A stretch of DNA of 64,000 bases. Origin: Clostridia bacterium UC5.1-1C12. Lineage in GTDB: Bacteria > Bacillota_I > Bacilli_A > Erysipelotrichales > Erysipelotrichaceae. The stretch lies in the NCBI GenBank assembly GCA_001305055.1, contig BBZX01000001.1:744001-808000 (forward strand), written 5' to 3'. How positions within the stretch are numbered: the first letter of the stretch is position 1; every line of letters begins with the position of its first letter. A model generated the notes under the pieces. That model made no database searches. It had not been told where the DNA came from and saw nothing but the letters and a program-made list of their open reading frames with translations. Below are positions 9,019 to 17,334 of this stretch, one piece after another. The translations under genes were made by a program, and so were the position numbers.

Positions 9019-9687
9019 ATGGCTAAGCTGCTGATCGTAGATGATGAAGAAAAAATTCGTACCCTAATTAAAAAATATGCTGTCTTCGAAGGCTATGAAG
9101 TTGTGGAAGCAGCGAATGGCTTTGAAGCCATCGCAAAATGCGCGAGTATGCGCTTTGATCTGATTCTGATGGATATCATGATGCCTGAGCTTGATGGTTA
9201 TTCCGCGGTCAAAGAGATCCGCAAAACGGCTCAGACACCGGTGATCATGCTCTCTGCTAAGGGTGAAGAATATGACCGTATTCATGGTTTTGAAATTGGT
9301 GTTGATGATTATGTAGTCAAACCGTTTTCGGTACGTGAACTGATGATGCGGATCGGTGCGGTCATCAAAAGAACACAGGGCAGTGATCTGAATGAATTTA
9401 CTTATAAAGGATTAAAAATCAGTTTTTCAGCACGGACGGTCAGTGCTGATGGTGAGAAGCTGCATCTGTCCCCAAAAGAATATGAGTTACTTTTCTATCT
9501 AGTAAAGAATAAAGGGATTGCGCTTTCCCGTGAACAATGTCTGTCTACGGTTTGGGGATATGATTTTTATGGTGATGACCGCACATTGGATACCCATATC
9601 AAAACATTGAGAAAGAATCTTGGTGCTTATGGCAGCTGCATCGTCACATGCCGAGGGGTAGGTTATCGATTTGAAACTGAAGAATAA
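9019..9687 (+). CDS. OmpR-family response regulator
   Basis: The receiver domain covers residues 1-115, with the acidic pocket at D9-D10, the phosphoacceptor at D52 (LILMDIMMPELDG) and the conserved Lys in YVVKPFS. A winged-helix DNA-binding domain follows (SPKEYELLFYLVKNKG, then DDRTLDTHIKTLRKNLG, then GVGYRFE). The ATG at 9019 is preferred over a GTG at 9010 because GAGGTG lies 6 nt before it. It overlaps the sensor kinase gene, so the two form a two-component system. Confidence 0.92.
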   Translation: MAKLLIVDDEEKIRTLIKKYAVFEGYEVVEAANGFEAIAKCASMRFDLILMDIMMPELDGYSAVKEIRKTAQTPVIMLSAKGEEYDRIHGFEIGVDDYVVKPFSVRELMMRIGAVIKRTQGSDLNEFTYKGLKISFSARTVSADGEKLHLSPKEYELLFYLVKNKGIALSREQCLSTVWGYDFYGDDRTLDTHIKTLRKNLGAYGSCIVTCRGVGYRFETEE

Positions 9688-11174
9688 AATAAAAAATTTA
9701 TTAGAAAAGCTGAAGCAGCTCGACCTTAAAACAGCTCGATTAAAGTTAAGCTGCCCTTCTACCTGTTGATTTTTGTCTTAACGACATTAATTCTCTTATG
9801 GCTGTTAGAGGTTGTGTTTTTTGAAAACATCTATACTTTTGTCAAGCAGGATTCATTAACCCGCGCCGGCAACCGCATTGTCGAAGAAGTTGATAAAAAA
9901 CACGCGGACAAGCTGATTGAAAAAATCTCCCGTGAGGATGACGTCTGTGTGACCGTTACCGATGAATTTGGCAATTCGATTTATTCAGGTATCAATAATC
10001 GTGACTGCAACGCCAAGATCTCACTGGATGATTTTATGCTGCGTATTCATGATGCTCAGATTCATGACGGAATCTATGTGAATACATTTTTCAAGGAAGA
10101 ACCCGTATTTGATATTAATGCTTCTGATCCCGGTTCGATTAAATTTAAACAGACAATGCGGATCATTAAACAGATCAGTTATACTGGTATTGTGCATACC
10201 GAAAACCGTACTTATATCGTAATGCTTGATGCCCGCCTGACACCGTTGGATTCAACCGTTGATCTGATTCGAATTCTTTTAGTTATGTTTACTGTCATCC
10301 TTTCCCTTTTTGCTTTATGGCTGGGCTGGCTGCTTTCCAAGCAACTCACTAAACCGCTTTTAACAATCACTGAACAGGCTCAGCAGCTGGCAAGCGGTGA
10401 TTATGATGTACATCAAATCGTAAATGGCTACCGTGAAGTACAGAAGCTGTCAGTAACGCTGAATCAGGCCGCCAAGGATCTCCAGCAGGTTGAAAAGCTG
10501 CGCAATGAATTGATTGCCAATATCTCCCATGATCTGCGTACCCCGTTGACGATGATCAGCGGCTATGCGGAAATGATGCGGGATCTGCCAGGTGAAAACA
10601 CCCCGGAGAATATCCAGGTGATCCTTGATGAAACCAATCATTTAAACCGCTTGGTCAATGATGTTCTTGATCTTTCCAAACTGCGTTCAGGCGCCAGTGA
10701 ATGTATGTTGAAAACGTATTGTATCACCGATTCCGTCCTTGCAGTCATTGAGCGGCTTCAGGCATTAACCAGTCAAGAGGGTTATCATATACACTTTGAT
10801 TATAATGATAAGTTTATACCGAGGCTGATGAGCTGCAGATTTCACAGGTGCTTTATAACCTATGTACTAATGCAATCAATTATACCGGTGAAGATAAAAC
10901 GGTGCGCATCATACAAAGCATTCATGATCAGACAATAAAAATAGCGATTGTCGATACCGGTGAAGGTATACGCGAAGAAGAAATTGATAAAATCTGGGAA
11001 CGCTACTATCGAACCAACAGCGATCACACGCGGGCCAAAGTCGGCAGCGGCATCGGCTTGAGTATTGTCAAGCGTATCCTTGAACAGCATCATGCCCAAT
11101 TTGGTGTCAGCTCTGAATTAAATAAGGGAACGACCTTCTGGTTTGAATTACCACTTAAAGACATATCGAAATGA
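9671..11174 (+). CDS. Sensor histidine kinase (two apparent frameshifts)
   Basis: This is the partner of the preceding regulator. A TTG at 9671 inside the regulator's end starts LKLKNKIKNLLEKLKQ. One missing A near 9748 (TTAAG for TTAAAG) joins it to the first membrane helix (FYLLIFVLTTLILLWLL). An extracytoplasmic domain of about 140 residues follows, then a second helix, a HAMP linker, the phospho-acceptor segment NISHDLRTPLTMISG, and after a second shift near 10820 the ATPase domain with N-box NLCTNAINYT, DTGEGI and GSGIGLSIVK. The sensed signal is not evident. Confidence 0.85.
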
Positions 11175-11184
11175 TATGTCTTTT
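11157..11184 (+). terminator. Terminator of the two-component operon
   Basis: AAAGACATATC pairs with GATATGTCTTT around a short loop and ends in TTTT. The stem contains the kinase stop codon. Confidence 0.7.
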
Positions 11185-11215
11185 CATAATATTTTCTGTT
11201 ATTGTTCAGCTAATT

Positions 11216-11236
11216 TTCACAATTATCACTTATAAT
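11216..11236 (+). promoter_or_regulatory. Promoter of the membrane-anchored protein after the two-component genes
   Basis: TATAAT at 11231-11236 is preceded by TTCACAATTATCAC, a TCAC direct repeat. A related TTCACAAATTTATG precedes a CATAAT (8989-8994) in front of the response regulator gene. Both promoters lack a good -35, so they may be bound by the response regulator. This is inference. Confidence 0.4.
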
Positions 11237-11258
11237 GATTAAAAATCGAGGTGATGGC

Positions 11259-11687
11259 ATGGTCAAAAACAAATATCTTTATAAATTCATACTAGTAATG
11301 GGCCTGCTGCTTACAATGGTTTTTACCCTTTCCTTTACCCGGTCAGCACTTGTCCAAGCATCAGAAATGCCAATTGCAACGGATACCGATACAGGCCATG
11401 AAAATCCTGACAATCGTTTTGAATTTGATGCAGGGATGCTTGAGGAAGCCCGCAGAATCATTAACGGCAGCAGTGAATTAGATGATGGACAGCTGACACA
11501 GCTGCGTCAGATCGGCTTTACTGATACGCAGATTGAATTGCTGTTTGAAATCACAAAGAATCCATGCGCGGCTGACATTGATGAATTAAATAAACCTGAT
11601 GATTTGATGATCGTACTGCCCTTTCTTTTAATCCTTGCAATAATCGGCATCGGCTATACTTACCATAAAGTTAAACTGTCTCACTGA
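11259..11687 (+). CDS. Exported, C-terminally membrane-anchored small protein
   Basis: From the ATG at 11259 (GAGGTG five bases before it) the product has 142 residues. An N-terminal hydrophobic segment (FILVMGLLLTMVFTLSF) ends in a plausible signal-peptidase site after ALVQA. An acidic extracellular part of about 85 residues follows, then a C-terminal helix (IVLPFLLILAIIGIGYTY) and a short basic tail. No family is recognised. It follows the two-component system and has its own promoter with a similar upstream motif, so it may be a target or an accessory sensor. Confidence 0.65.
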   Translation: MVKNKYLYKFILVMGLLLTMVFTLSFTRSALVQASEMPIATDTDTGHENPDNRFEFDAGMLEEARRIINGSSELDDGQLTQLRQIGFTDTQIELLFEITKNPCAADIDELNKPDDLMIVLPFLLILAIIGIGYTYHKVKLSH

Positions 11688-12220
11688 CGGTTATTTTTTA
11701 TTTTCATGTATTCTTCACGGGTAATTGAATACTGACAAAGATCCATGATCTCACCGGTATATAAACGCGAATGATAACGGATCTGGCCTTCATATTTAAA
11801 ACCATTTTTTTCGATGACTCGGCGGCTTCGTTCATTTTTGGGTAATGCCCGCAAGTGATGAGTTCCAGATGCATATTAATAAACCCTGCATACAGCACCG
11901 CATTGACCGCTTCACTCATATAGCCATATCCCCAAAAATCATGATTTAAAACATACCCTAATTCACGCTGGCAATCCCGCGCCGAAAACGTTCATCAAGA
12001 TGCAGGCCCACTGATCCAATTAACTTATGACTTGCTTTTTCTTCGATTCCTAAAATTTCATCAGAAGCAATAAAATTTTTCAATATTTCAAAGCTTTCAG
12101 AGACTTTGACATGTGGTTTCCATCCAGCATTGATTCCCACATCCGCTTGACTCGCATACTCAAAAAATCAAACAAATCTCGCTGACTGAATTTACGCAGT
12201 ATTAATCGTTTTGTTTCCAT
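11681..12220 (-). CDS. GNAT-family acetyltransferase, RimJ/RimL-like (at least three frameshifts)
   Basis: Pieces in three frames spell a complete RimJ-type N-acetyltransferase: METKRLILRKFSQRDLFDFF, then EYASQADVGINAGWKPH, then GLHLDERFRRGIASRELGY, WGYGYMSEAVNAVL, LRALPKNERSRRVIEK, and the end REEYMKIKNNRQ. Shifts lie in a T-run near 12165 (one T short), near 11972 (one C short) and near 11850. The stop at 11681 overlaps the end of the convergent gene by a few bases. Three defects in 540 bases is heavy even for this sequence, so a true pseudogene is possible. The substrate is unknown. Confidence 0.7.
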
Positions 12221-12296
12221 TAGAATCATCCTTTCCTGATTCATTCGCACAATGTTAAAGAAATATGTTATACTAACCGTGTTTAGAGGTGACTTT

Positions 12297-12518
12297 ATGA
12301 AAAAAGAAAACCAAGCACATCGCCGCACCGCCTTAATCTGCTGGTGTGTAACCTTTGCCCTGACGATCTATTTCCGTTGGGCTGGCAATGCCCTTTTCAC
12401 TTATATGTTCGGAATGCTGACGGTGTTTTTTCTTGTCGCAGCCAGTATTTTTCAATCCCGAATCCGTAAATTGGATAACGCTCAGGCAAAGGAAGCTGAC
12501 CAAAAGCAAAAGAAATAA
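12297..12518 (+). CDS. Small two-helix membrane protein
   Basis: The ATG at 12297 follows AGAGGTGA. The 73-residue product has a basic N-terminus, two hydrophobic segments (TALICWCVTFALTIYF and LFTYMFGMLTVFFLVAASIF) and a charged tail ending KEADQKQKK. A TATACT about 30 bases upstream could be its -10. No family or function is recognised. Confidence 0.55.
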   Translation: MKKENQAHRRTALICWCVTFALTIYFRWAGNALFTYMFGMLTVFFLVAASIFQSRIRKLDNAQAKEADQKQKK

Positions 12519-12592
12519 AATTCAGTTTCATTATACTGAATGCCTGATCGTATTACAATCCCGCAGATATTCACATTTTTTATAACAAATTG

Positions 12593-12682
12593 AAAAGTCT
12601 ATATAGAACAGAGATTAGCCCCGAAAGTTAGACCAAAATCTAACACTTGCAGGTCATCACGTTTATCCTATATAGACTTTTT
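12593..12682. repeat. Long inverted repeat with nested hairpin (double terminator or structured RNA)
   Basis: AAAAGTCTATATAG at 12593-12606 is perfectly repeated in inverse at 12668-12681 (14 bp). Inside, GTTAGA (12627-12632) pairs with TCTAAC (12639-12644). The right arm ends in a T-run on the plus strand, and the left arm gives T on the minus strand, so it can terminate both ways, between a convergent small-protein gene and the rpiA-side remnant. The 61-nt interior is unusually long for a terminator. Confidence 0.5.
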
Positions 12683-12863
12683 AACGATAATTCAGATTGA
12701 AGTCATGAAATAAACCGGTTATGCTGCCTTCAAAACAGCATTTTGTTTCGGCTAATAAAGTAAAATCATAAGGCAGGCAGAGACAGCACGGCTTATTTAG
12801 ACGCACTGCCCCGCTCTTTTTTAAAACCTCCGCAATAAATTGTGAACAGAAATAGTGTCCCAA
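12681..12863 (-). pseudogene. C-terminal remnant of a YiiX/NlpC-like hydrolase
   Basis: The 60-codon frame starts without a ribosome site directly after a stop. Its content reads like the end of a larger permuted papain-like hydrolase: YFCSQFIAEVLKKSGA, then KPCCLCLPYDF. The first 100 or so residues of such a protein are missing; the upstream bases to rpiA carry nothing similar. I treat it as a relic. The family call rests on a short stretch. Confidence 0.45.
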
Positions 12864-12915
12864 CTATTTAAAAAACAAATGAAGCAAAGCAAGCAATAAG
12901 CCGATACACGTTTTA

Positions 12916-13605
12916 TTAATCCATAAAATCGATGATTTTGATGCCCCCGCTGCCGGCAATGACAGCGGTTGACTGCCGTTTTTCAAAATAACCGGTTTCA
13001 ACGACGCCTGCAAGCTGGATCAGCTCCTGATGCGCCTGTCTCATTGTTTTCTCATTTGGTATTCTAACATCTAAGATTAAACCGCCGTTATCCGTAATCA
13101 GCGGCTGACCTTGATGCTTTCTTATCGTCACTTGATAACCCATCGTAATCAAAACGGTGCGCATATGCTCATGATTAAACGGCAGAACCTCCACCGGCAG
13201 CAAATATTGATTAAGCTTGTCAACCATTTTCCGCTCATCCATGATCCAGATCGTTTTTTCTGCCCATTGGGCAAGCATTTTTTCTCTGGTTAACGCTGCA
13301 CCGCCGCCCTTAATTACATTACCATGAGGATCGATTTGATCCACACCATCAAGATTAATATCAAGGGAAATCTTAGATGGATCTTCAATAATCGGCAGCT
13401 TCATTTCACGGGCCAGCGCTTCGGTTTTATCAGATGAACAAACGGCTTGTATCCGCAATCCTGCTTTGATCCGCTCACCCAAATAATTTAACGCATAAAC
13501 CATGGTTGAACCGCTGCCTAACCCAACCTTCATACCATCATGAATATACATACAGCCTTGCTGAGCAGCCTTTTGCTTTAATTCTTCCCACTTATTTTCA
13601 CACAT
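12916..13605 (-). CDS. rpiA: Ribose-5-phosphate isomerase A
   Basis: RpiA interconverts ribulose 5-phosphate and ribose 5-phosphate in the non-oxidative pentose phosphate pathway. The 229-residue product has every RpiA signature: VGLGSGSTMVYAL near the N-terminus, LDGVDQID in the middle, VIKGGGAALTREKML with the active-site Lys, and AVIAGSGGIKIID near the end. The start at 13605 has GAGGTG six bases before it; a GTG nine bases upstream overlaps that site. It appears to be a single-gene unit. Confidence 0.95.
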   Translation of the reverse strand: MCENKWEELKQKAAQQGCMYIHDGMKVGLGSGSTMVYALNYLGERIKAGLRIQAVCSSDKTEALAREMKLPIIEDPSKISLDINLDGVDQIDPHGNVIKGGGAALTREKMLAQWAEKTIWIMDERKMVDKLNQYLLPVEVLPFNHEHMRTVLITMGYQVTIRKHQGQPLITDNGGLILDVRIPNEKTMRQAHQELIQLAGVVETGYFEKRQSTAVIAGSGGIKIIDFMD

Positions 13606-13849
13606 CTGCTTCACCTCTATCTAATTTTATTCTTATCATATCATATGAAAATTGAAGCAATCATTTATTTGCCCACTTTTTAGATAAGTGATTCATTGAG
13701 TTGCATCAGCAACCAGCATTTATCAAGGGTTACAACCACATATAAAATGATAAAAGGAAGAATATGAGCCTGCCTAACATCCTTCATCAATCCTATTGCT
13801 TTGATTCCGCACAATTCCTACATTAAATGCAACCTTCAAATGCCCAAAT

Positions 13850-13877
13850 TAAAAGGAACAGATCACTCTGTTCCCAT
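13850..13877 (-). terminator. Terminator of hpf
   Basis: On the minus strand GGAACAGA pairs with TCTGTTCC around a 4-base loop and is followed by TTTT. It lies a few bases after the hpf stop. Confidence 0.7.
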
Positions 13878-13884
13878 TTTTAGT

Positions 13885-14409
13885 TTATTCAGTTTCAATT
13901 AAGCCATAACCGCCGTCATTGCGTTTATAAACTACGGATACGGTTTCACTTTCTTCATCACGATAAATAAAGAATGAATGACCCAGCATTTCCATACGCA
14001 TGATAGCTTCTTCAAGATCCATTACGGAAGGAGCAATTGTCTTTGTCTTAACTAATACGTCCTCTTCTTCATCTTCTAATGCTTCGCCGATAAAGGCCAT
14101 CGACAATTTATCCTTATGCTTTCTTTCAAGGCGTGTCTTTTGTCTTCTGATCTGATCCTCTAATTTATCTATTGCCAGATCCACCGCCGCATAATAATCA
14201 GGGTGGGCTACCTCAGCTCTTAAAACAGCCATCTTTGTTGGGATCGTAATTTCAATTTTAATATCCTTTTTATGGATTTTCACCAACACATTGGCTGTGA
14301 CACTATCATCAATAATAAAATATTTCTCTAAGAATTTCAGCTTTGTCTCAACCTTTTCCTGCATACCAGGAGTAATTGTAACATTCTTACCGTAGATTTG
14401 GACTTTCAT
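13885..14409 (-). CDS. hpf: Ribosome hibernation promoting factor, long form
   Basis: Long HPF dimerises ribosomes into inactive 100S particles in stationary phase. The 174-residue product has the N-terminal RaiA-like beta-alpha-beta domain (MKVQIYGKNVTITPGM, then YYAAVDLAIDKLEDQIRRQK). A linker of acidic and basic residues follows, then the C-terminal dimerisation domain (MDLEEAIMRMEMLGHSFFIY, then YKRNDGGYGLIE). Length matches the long form of Firmicutes. The start has GGAGGGATTTTAG before it. It is divergent from the small RNA candidate at 14504. Confidence 0.94.
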   Translation of the reverse strand: MKVQIYGKNVTITPGMQEKVETKLKFLEKYFIIDDSVTANVLVKIHKKDIKIEITIPTKMAVLRAEVAHPDYYAAVDLAIDKLEDQIRRQKTRLERKHKDKLSMAFIGEALEDEEEDVLVKTKTIAPSVMDLEEAIMRMEMLGHSFFIYRDEESETVSVVYKRNDGGYGLIETE

Positions 14410-14503
14410 CTAAAATCCCTCCTTATCTATACTTATTATTATACGTTATCTTTTTCTAACTAACAGTCTGTTCTTTTATTTTCAAATCGTGTATAATGGA
14501 AGC

Positions 14504-14596
14504 GTAAGGGGAAAAACCACTGTTCCCGATTACCAAATAAAGGCAATTGAAGCCATCATCAATAAGCTGAACCAGACAAAGGATCTGGTTTTTTAT
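14504..14596 (+). ncRNA. Candidate small RNA between hpf and add
   Basis: A TATAAT at 14492-14497 with a weak -35 precedes about 90 bases with no open frame. They form GGGAA/TTCCC (14509-14513 with 14523-14527), a weak GGC/GCC stem, and a terminator of AACCAGA/TCTGGTT (14570-14576 with 14584-14590) followed by six T. It lies 176 nt before the add start, so it could equally be a terminated leader of that gene. No known class is recognised. Confidence 0.4.
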
Positions 14597-14772
14597 AATC
14601 AGCGTCCATGCCTTTACCACCCTCGATATAACCGCAAAGAGTCTATTTTGTAAGCTTTTTATTGACGTGCTAATTCCGTTTAATTAATTTGATGTATGAC
14701 TACCTATTTTAATTGTTTTCATGTATAATGAATTAAATCACTGACGAAAACTGTCAATTACAAGGAGATACT
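14597..14772 (+). other. Intergenic region before add
   Basis: AT-rich stretch between the small terminator and the add start. A TATAAT near 14724 is the likely -10 of add, with an AAGGAG ribosome site at 14762. No clear -35 or further structure is seen. Confidence 0.4.
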
Positions 14773-15705
14773 ATGATAGATTTACACTTACATATCGATG
14801 GGTCATTTAGACCGCAGACTATTTATGAATTAGCCAAAGAAATGAATATTCCATTGCCTGCTGATAGTGTAGAAGGCCTGCTGCCTTTTATTCAAGTTCC
14901 TGAAGACTGCCGCAGTCTGGAAGAATATCTCGAACGCTTCACGCTGCCGCTGCAAGTAATCCGCACACCGGCTGCGGTTGAACGGGTTACTTACGAATTA
15001 GTGATTGATCTGGCAGCTCAAGGATTGGATCAGGCTGAATTGCGTTTTGCACCGAAATCATGTGCCGGGACCGCCGATCAAAAGGAAATCGTGGAAGCTG
15101 CGATCCGTGGTTTAAACCGCGGTATTCGGGAAACCGGTATGAAGGCTGGCTTGATCCTTTGCGCGATGCGCGGCAATTCATTTGAAGACAATATGGAAAC
15201 CCTGCTGCTAGTGAAGGAATATCTTGGCAAAGGCGTGATTGCCTTTGATATTGCCGGTGCTGAAATTGTATTTAAAACATATCTGTATGCTGATTTATTT
15301 GCCAAGGCGCGTTCCTTAGGTGTTCCATATACGATTCATGCTGGTGAAGGTGATGGCCCTGAAAGCATTAAAGCTGCTTTGGATTTCGGAACCAAACGAT
15401 TGGGTCATGGCATCCGTGTATATGAAGATCCTGAATTGATGAAACGCGTTCGCGATGAGAAAATCGTCCTCGAAGTATGCCCAATCAGCAATCTGCATAC
15501 AAAAGTGGTTGATGACATGAAGGACTATCCATTAAGAAAATTATTTGATTATGGCATCCTCGTTACAATCAATACTGACAACATGACAATGTCAAACACA
15601 AATCTAAAAAAGGAATACGAATTTATCAAAAAGCATTATCATTTCACTGATGAGGAAATCAAACAGATGAATGAAACAGCTTATCACGCTTCCTTTATAA
15701 AATAA
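14773..15705 (+). CDS. add: Adenosine deaminase
   Basis: Adenosine deaminase converts adenosine to inosine in purine salvage. The 310-residue TIM-barrel protein shows the metal-binding HLHIDGS at residues 5-11, AELRFAPKSCA, the metal ligand His in TIHAGEG near 194, LGHGIRV, and EVCPISN. The usual metal Asp lies in INTDNMTMS, typical of shorter bacterial members. An AAGGAG site precedes the ATG. It is followed by a hairpin terminator shared with the convergent MerR gene. Confidence 0.93.
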   Translation: MIDLHLHIDGSFRPQTIYELAKEMNIPLPADSVEGLLPFIQVPEDCRSLEEYLERFTLPLQVIRTPAAVERVTYELVIDLAAQGLDQAELRFAPKSCAGTADQKEIVEAAIRGLNRGIRETGMKAGLILCAMRGNSFEDNMETLLLVKEYLGKGVIAFDIAGAEIVFKTYLYADLFAKARSLGVPYTIHAGEGDGPESIKAALDFGTKRLGHGIRVYEDPELMKRVRDEKIVLEVCPISNLHTKVVDDMKDYPLRKLFDYGILVTINTDNMTMSNTNLKKEYEFIKKHYHFTDEEIKQMNETAYHASFIK

Positions 15706-15728
15706 AATATTAAGACTGATATGAAAAC

Positions 15729-15757
15729 TTACGGACGCCTAACCAGCGTCCTTTTTA
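15729..15757 (+). terminator. Terminator of add
   Basis: GGACGC (15733-15738) pairs with GCGTCC (15746-15751), followed by five T. The hairpin overlaps the last codons of the convergent MerR gene. Confidence 0.7.
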
Positions 15758-16593
15758 TAATTTATTGCTGCTTTTGATGGATCAATAGTATCTTTAACCA
15801 TAATCATGATCTTTGTAACATATTCCGTTGAATCAGAGATGGCAAACTCATTCAAGCCGATTTCATAAGCATAACCAGTAAGCGATAAATGATTCTGATT
15901 GGCATAAGCAAGCATTTTCTTATACATACTCGGCAGCTGATCCCATGTTCCCTTTTGGTAGCCGCATAAATATTTACCTTTCGGTTTAATTGTCTTCTTT
16001 GCTGATGAGCTCCTGCTTAGAGCCGGCGTATAAAGACCGTCATATTTTTCAAAATTATTATCAATAACTTTGTCAAGGGAAATAAAGCCGCCGATTCCCA
16101 TACGAATTTGTTCAATGCTCCATGTATCTCTCAGATAACCAAATACTTCTGAGACATCATCTTCTGAAAAATCATAAGGAATGACCAACAAAGCCTCAGA
16201 AGGGTGTTCTTCAACTTTTATCACTTGTTCACCCAATTTTTCACAAAAAATCAAATTATCTATTTTGGCATTCAAAATCCTTTTAATTGCTTTCATTTTT
16301 TGGATTTCCGCATCGATTTCCTTTATTTTAGAATTTGCCATTTTAAGAAAGCTATCAGCAGCAGGATTTTTATAATAGGCTTCAATTTCTTCAATACTCA
16401 TATTCAATTCTTTCAGCATACGGATATACTCGAAGTCAATACTTTGTGATAAATCATAATATCTGTATCCATTCTCGCCTTTTGTGTTAGGAGAAAAAAA
16501 ACCGATATTATCATAATAATGCAAAGTACGTTTATTCACTTCATGTAGTTTCGCAAATTGTGCTGTCGTTAATTGAATATTACTATTTTTCAT
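15739..16593 (-). CDS. MerR-family regulator with GyrI-like effector domain
   Basis: The 284-residue protein has a MerR winged helix (TAQFAKLHEVNKRTLHYYDN, then NGYRYYD), a long dimerisation helix (about 85-125), and a C-terminal effector-binding domain of the GyrI/BmrR type (VEEHPSEALLVIPY, then GKYLCGYQKGTWDQLPSMYK). Regulators of this kind bind large or cationic compounds. It is divergent from a GNAT gene whose promoter has the stretched 19-bp spacer that MerR proteins act on, so that gene is the likely target. Confidence 0.87.
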   Translation of the reverse strand: MKNSNIQLTTAQFAKLHEVNKRTLHYYDNIGFFSPNTKGENGYRYYDLSQSIDFEYIRMLKELNMSIEEIEAYYKNPAADSFLKMANSKIKEIDAEIQKMKAIKRILNAKIDNLIFCEKLGEQVIKVEEHPSEALLVIPYDFSEDDVSEVFGYLRDTWSIEQIRMGIGGFISLDKVIDNNFEKYDGLYTPALSRSSSAKKTIKPKGKYLCGYQKGTWDQLPSMYKKMLAYANQNHLSLTGYAYEIGLNEFAISDSTEYVTKIMIMVKDTIDPSKAAINYKKDAG

Positions 16594-16609
16594 ATTTTAA
16601 AATTCCTCA

Positions 16610-16640
16610 TTGACTTTACAGTTACTGTAAAGATTATTAT
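16610..16640 (+). promoter_or_regulatory. MerR-type promoter with 19-bp spacer and palindromic operator
   Basis: TTGACT (16610-16615) and TATTAT (16635-16640) are 19 bp apart. The spacer holds CTTTACAGT, one central base, and ACTGTAAAG (16614-16632), a perfect palindrome. This is the classical arrangement where a MerR activator underwinds the promoter, here for the GNAT gene. Confidence 0.85.
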
Positions 16641-16675
16641 ACAAATTGTAAACAGAAATGACAAGGAGAATTAAA

Positions 16676-17296
16676 ATGCAAATCACATTAAGAGATTATC
16701 AAAAAGAAGATTCAAAAGAATTACAAACCATTGTTCGTGAAACGTGGCATTATGATGAATTCTGCAGTCCCAAAACCGCTGCAAAATTAGCCGGTGTATT
16801 TTTAAGCAGCTGCTTAACAAACTATACTTTTTCTCGTGTTGCCTTATTAAACAAGAAACCGGTTGGAATCATCTTAGTCAAAAATACAGCGCTTCATAAA
16901 TGCCCCTTAAAATATAGATTGAAACAAATAAAGTCTATTTTATCATTGTATCTTTCAAAAGAAGGCCGAAAAGTATCAAAAATATTCGGCAGCGTTAACG
17001 GTATCGATAAGCAGCTTTTAGCTGATGTGAATAAAGTATATCCGGCCGAACTTTCCCTGTTTGCGGTTGATTGCTCATGCCGCGGCAAAGGGATCGGCAA
17101 AAAACTTTTTAACGCTGCCCTTGAATATTTAAAAGAGCAAGAAATTAATGCGTTTTACTTGTTTACAGATACAAGCTGTAACTATGGATTTTATGAACAT
17201 CAAGGCATGGTTCGCCGCTGTGAGCAAGAGCATCTTTTTAATATTAAGGGTCAGCATGCAAAAATGAATTTCTTTATTTATGACTATCAATTTTAG
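16676..17296 (+). CDS. GNAT-family acetyltransferase under MerR control
   Basis: The product of 206 residues begins MQITLRDYQKEDSKELQ. The ATG at 16676 is chosen because AAGGAG lies 7 nt before it; the upstream ATG at 16658 lies before this site. The acetyl-CoA motif is CSCRGKGIGKKLFNAALEYL, and the C-terminal NYGFYEHQGMVRR is typical of GNAT fold strand 5-6. Given the drug-sensing type of regulator, it may modify a small toxic compound. The substrate is not known. Confidence 0.85.
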   Translation: MQITLRDYQKEDSKELQTIVRETWHYDEFCSPKTAAKLAGVFLSSCLTNYTFSRVALLNKKPVGIILVKNTALHKCPLKYRLKQIKSILSLYLSKEGRKVSKIFGSVNGIDKQLLADVNKVYPAELSLFAVDCSCRGKGIGKKLFNAALEYLKEQEINAFYLFTDTSCNYGFYEHQGMVRRCEQEHLFNIKGQHAKMNFFIYDYQF

Positions 17297-17307
17297 AAAA
17301 ATGTAAA

Positions 17308-17334
17308 AGCAGCTGTCTATTTCAGATAGCTGCT
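17308..17334. terminator. Shared bidirectional terminator
   Basis: AGCAGCT (17308-17314) and AGCTGCT (17328-17334) pair, with extra pairing inside. It lies between two convergent genes; T-richness is modest on both sides. Confidence 0.5.
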
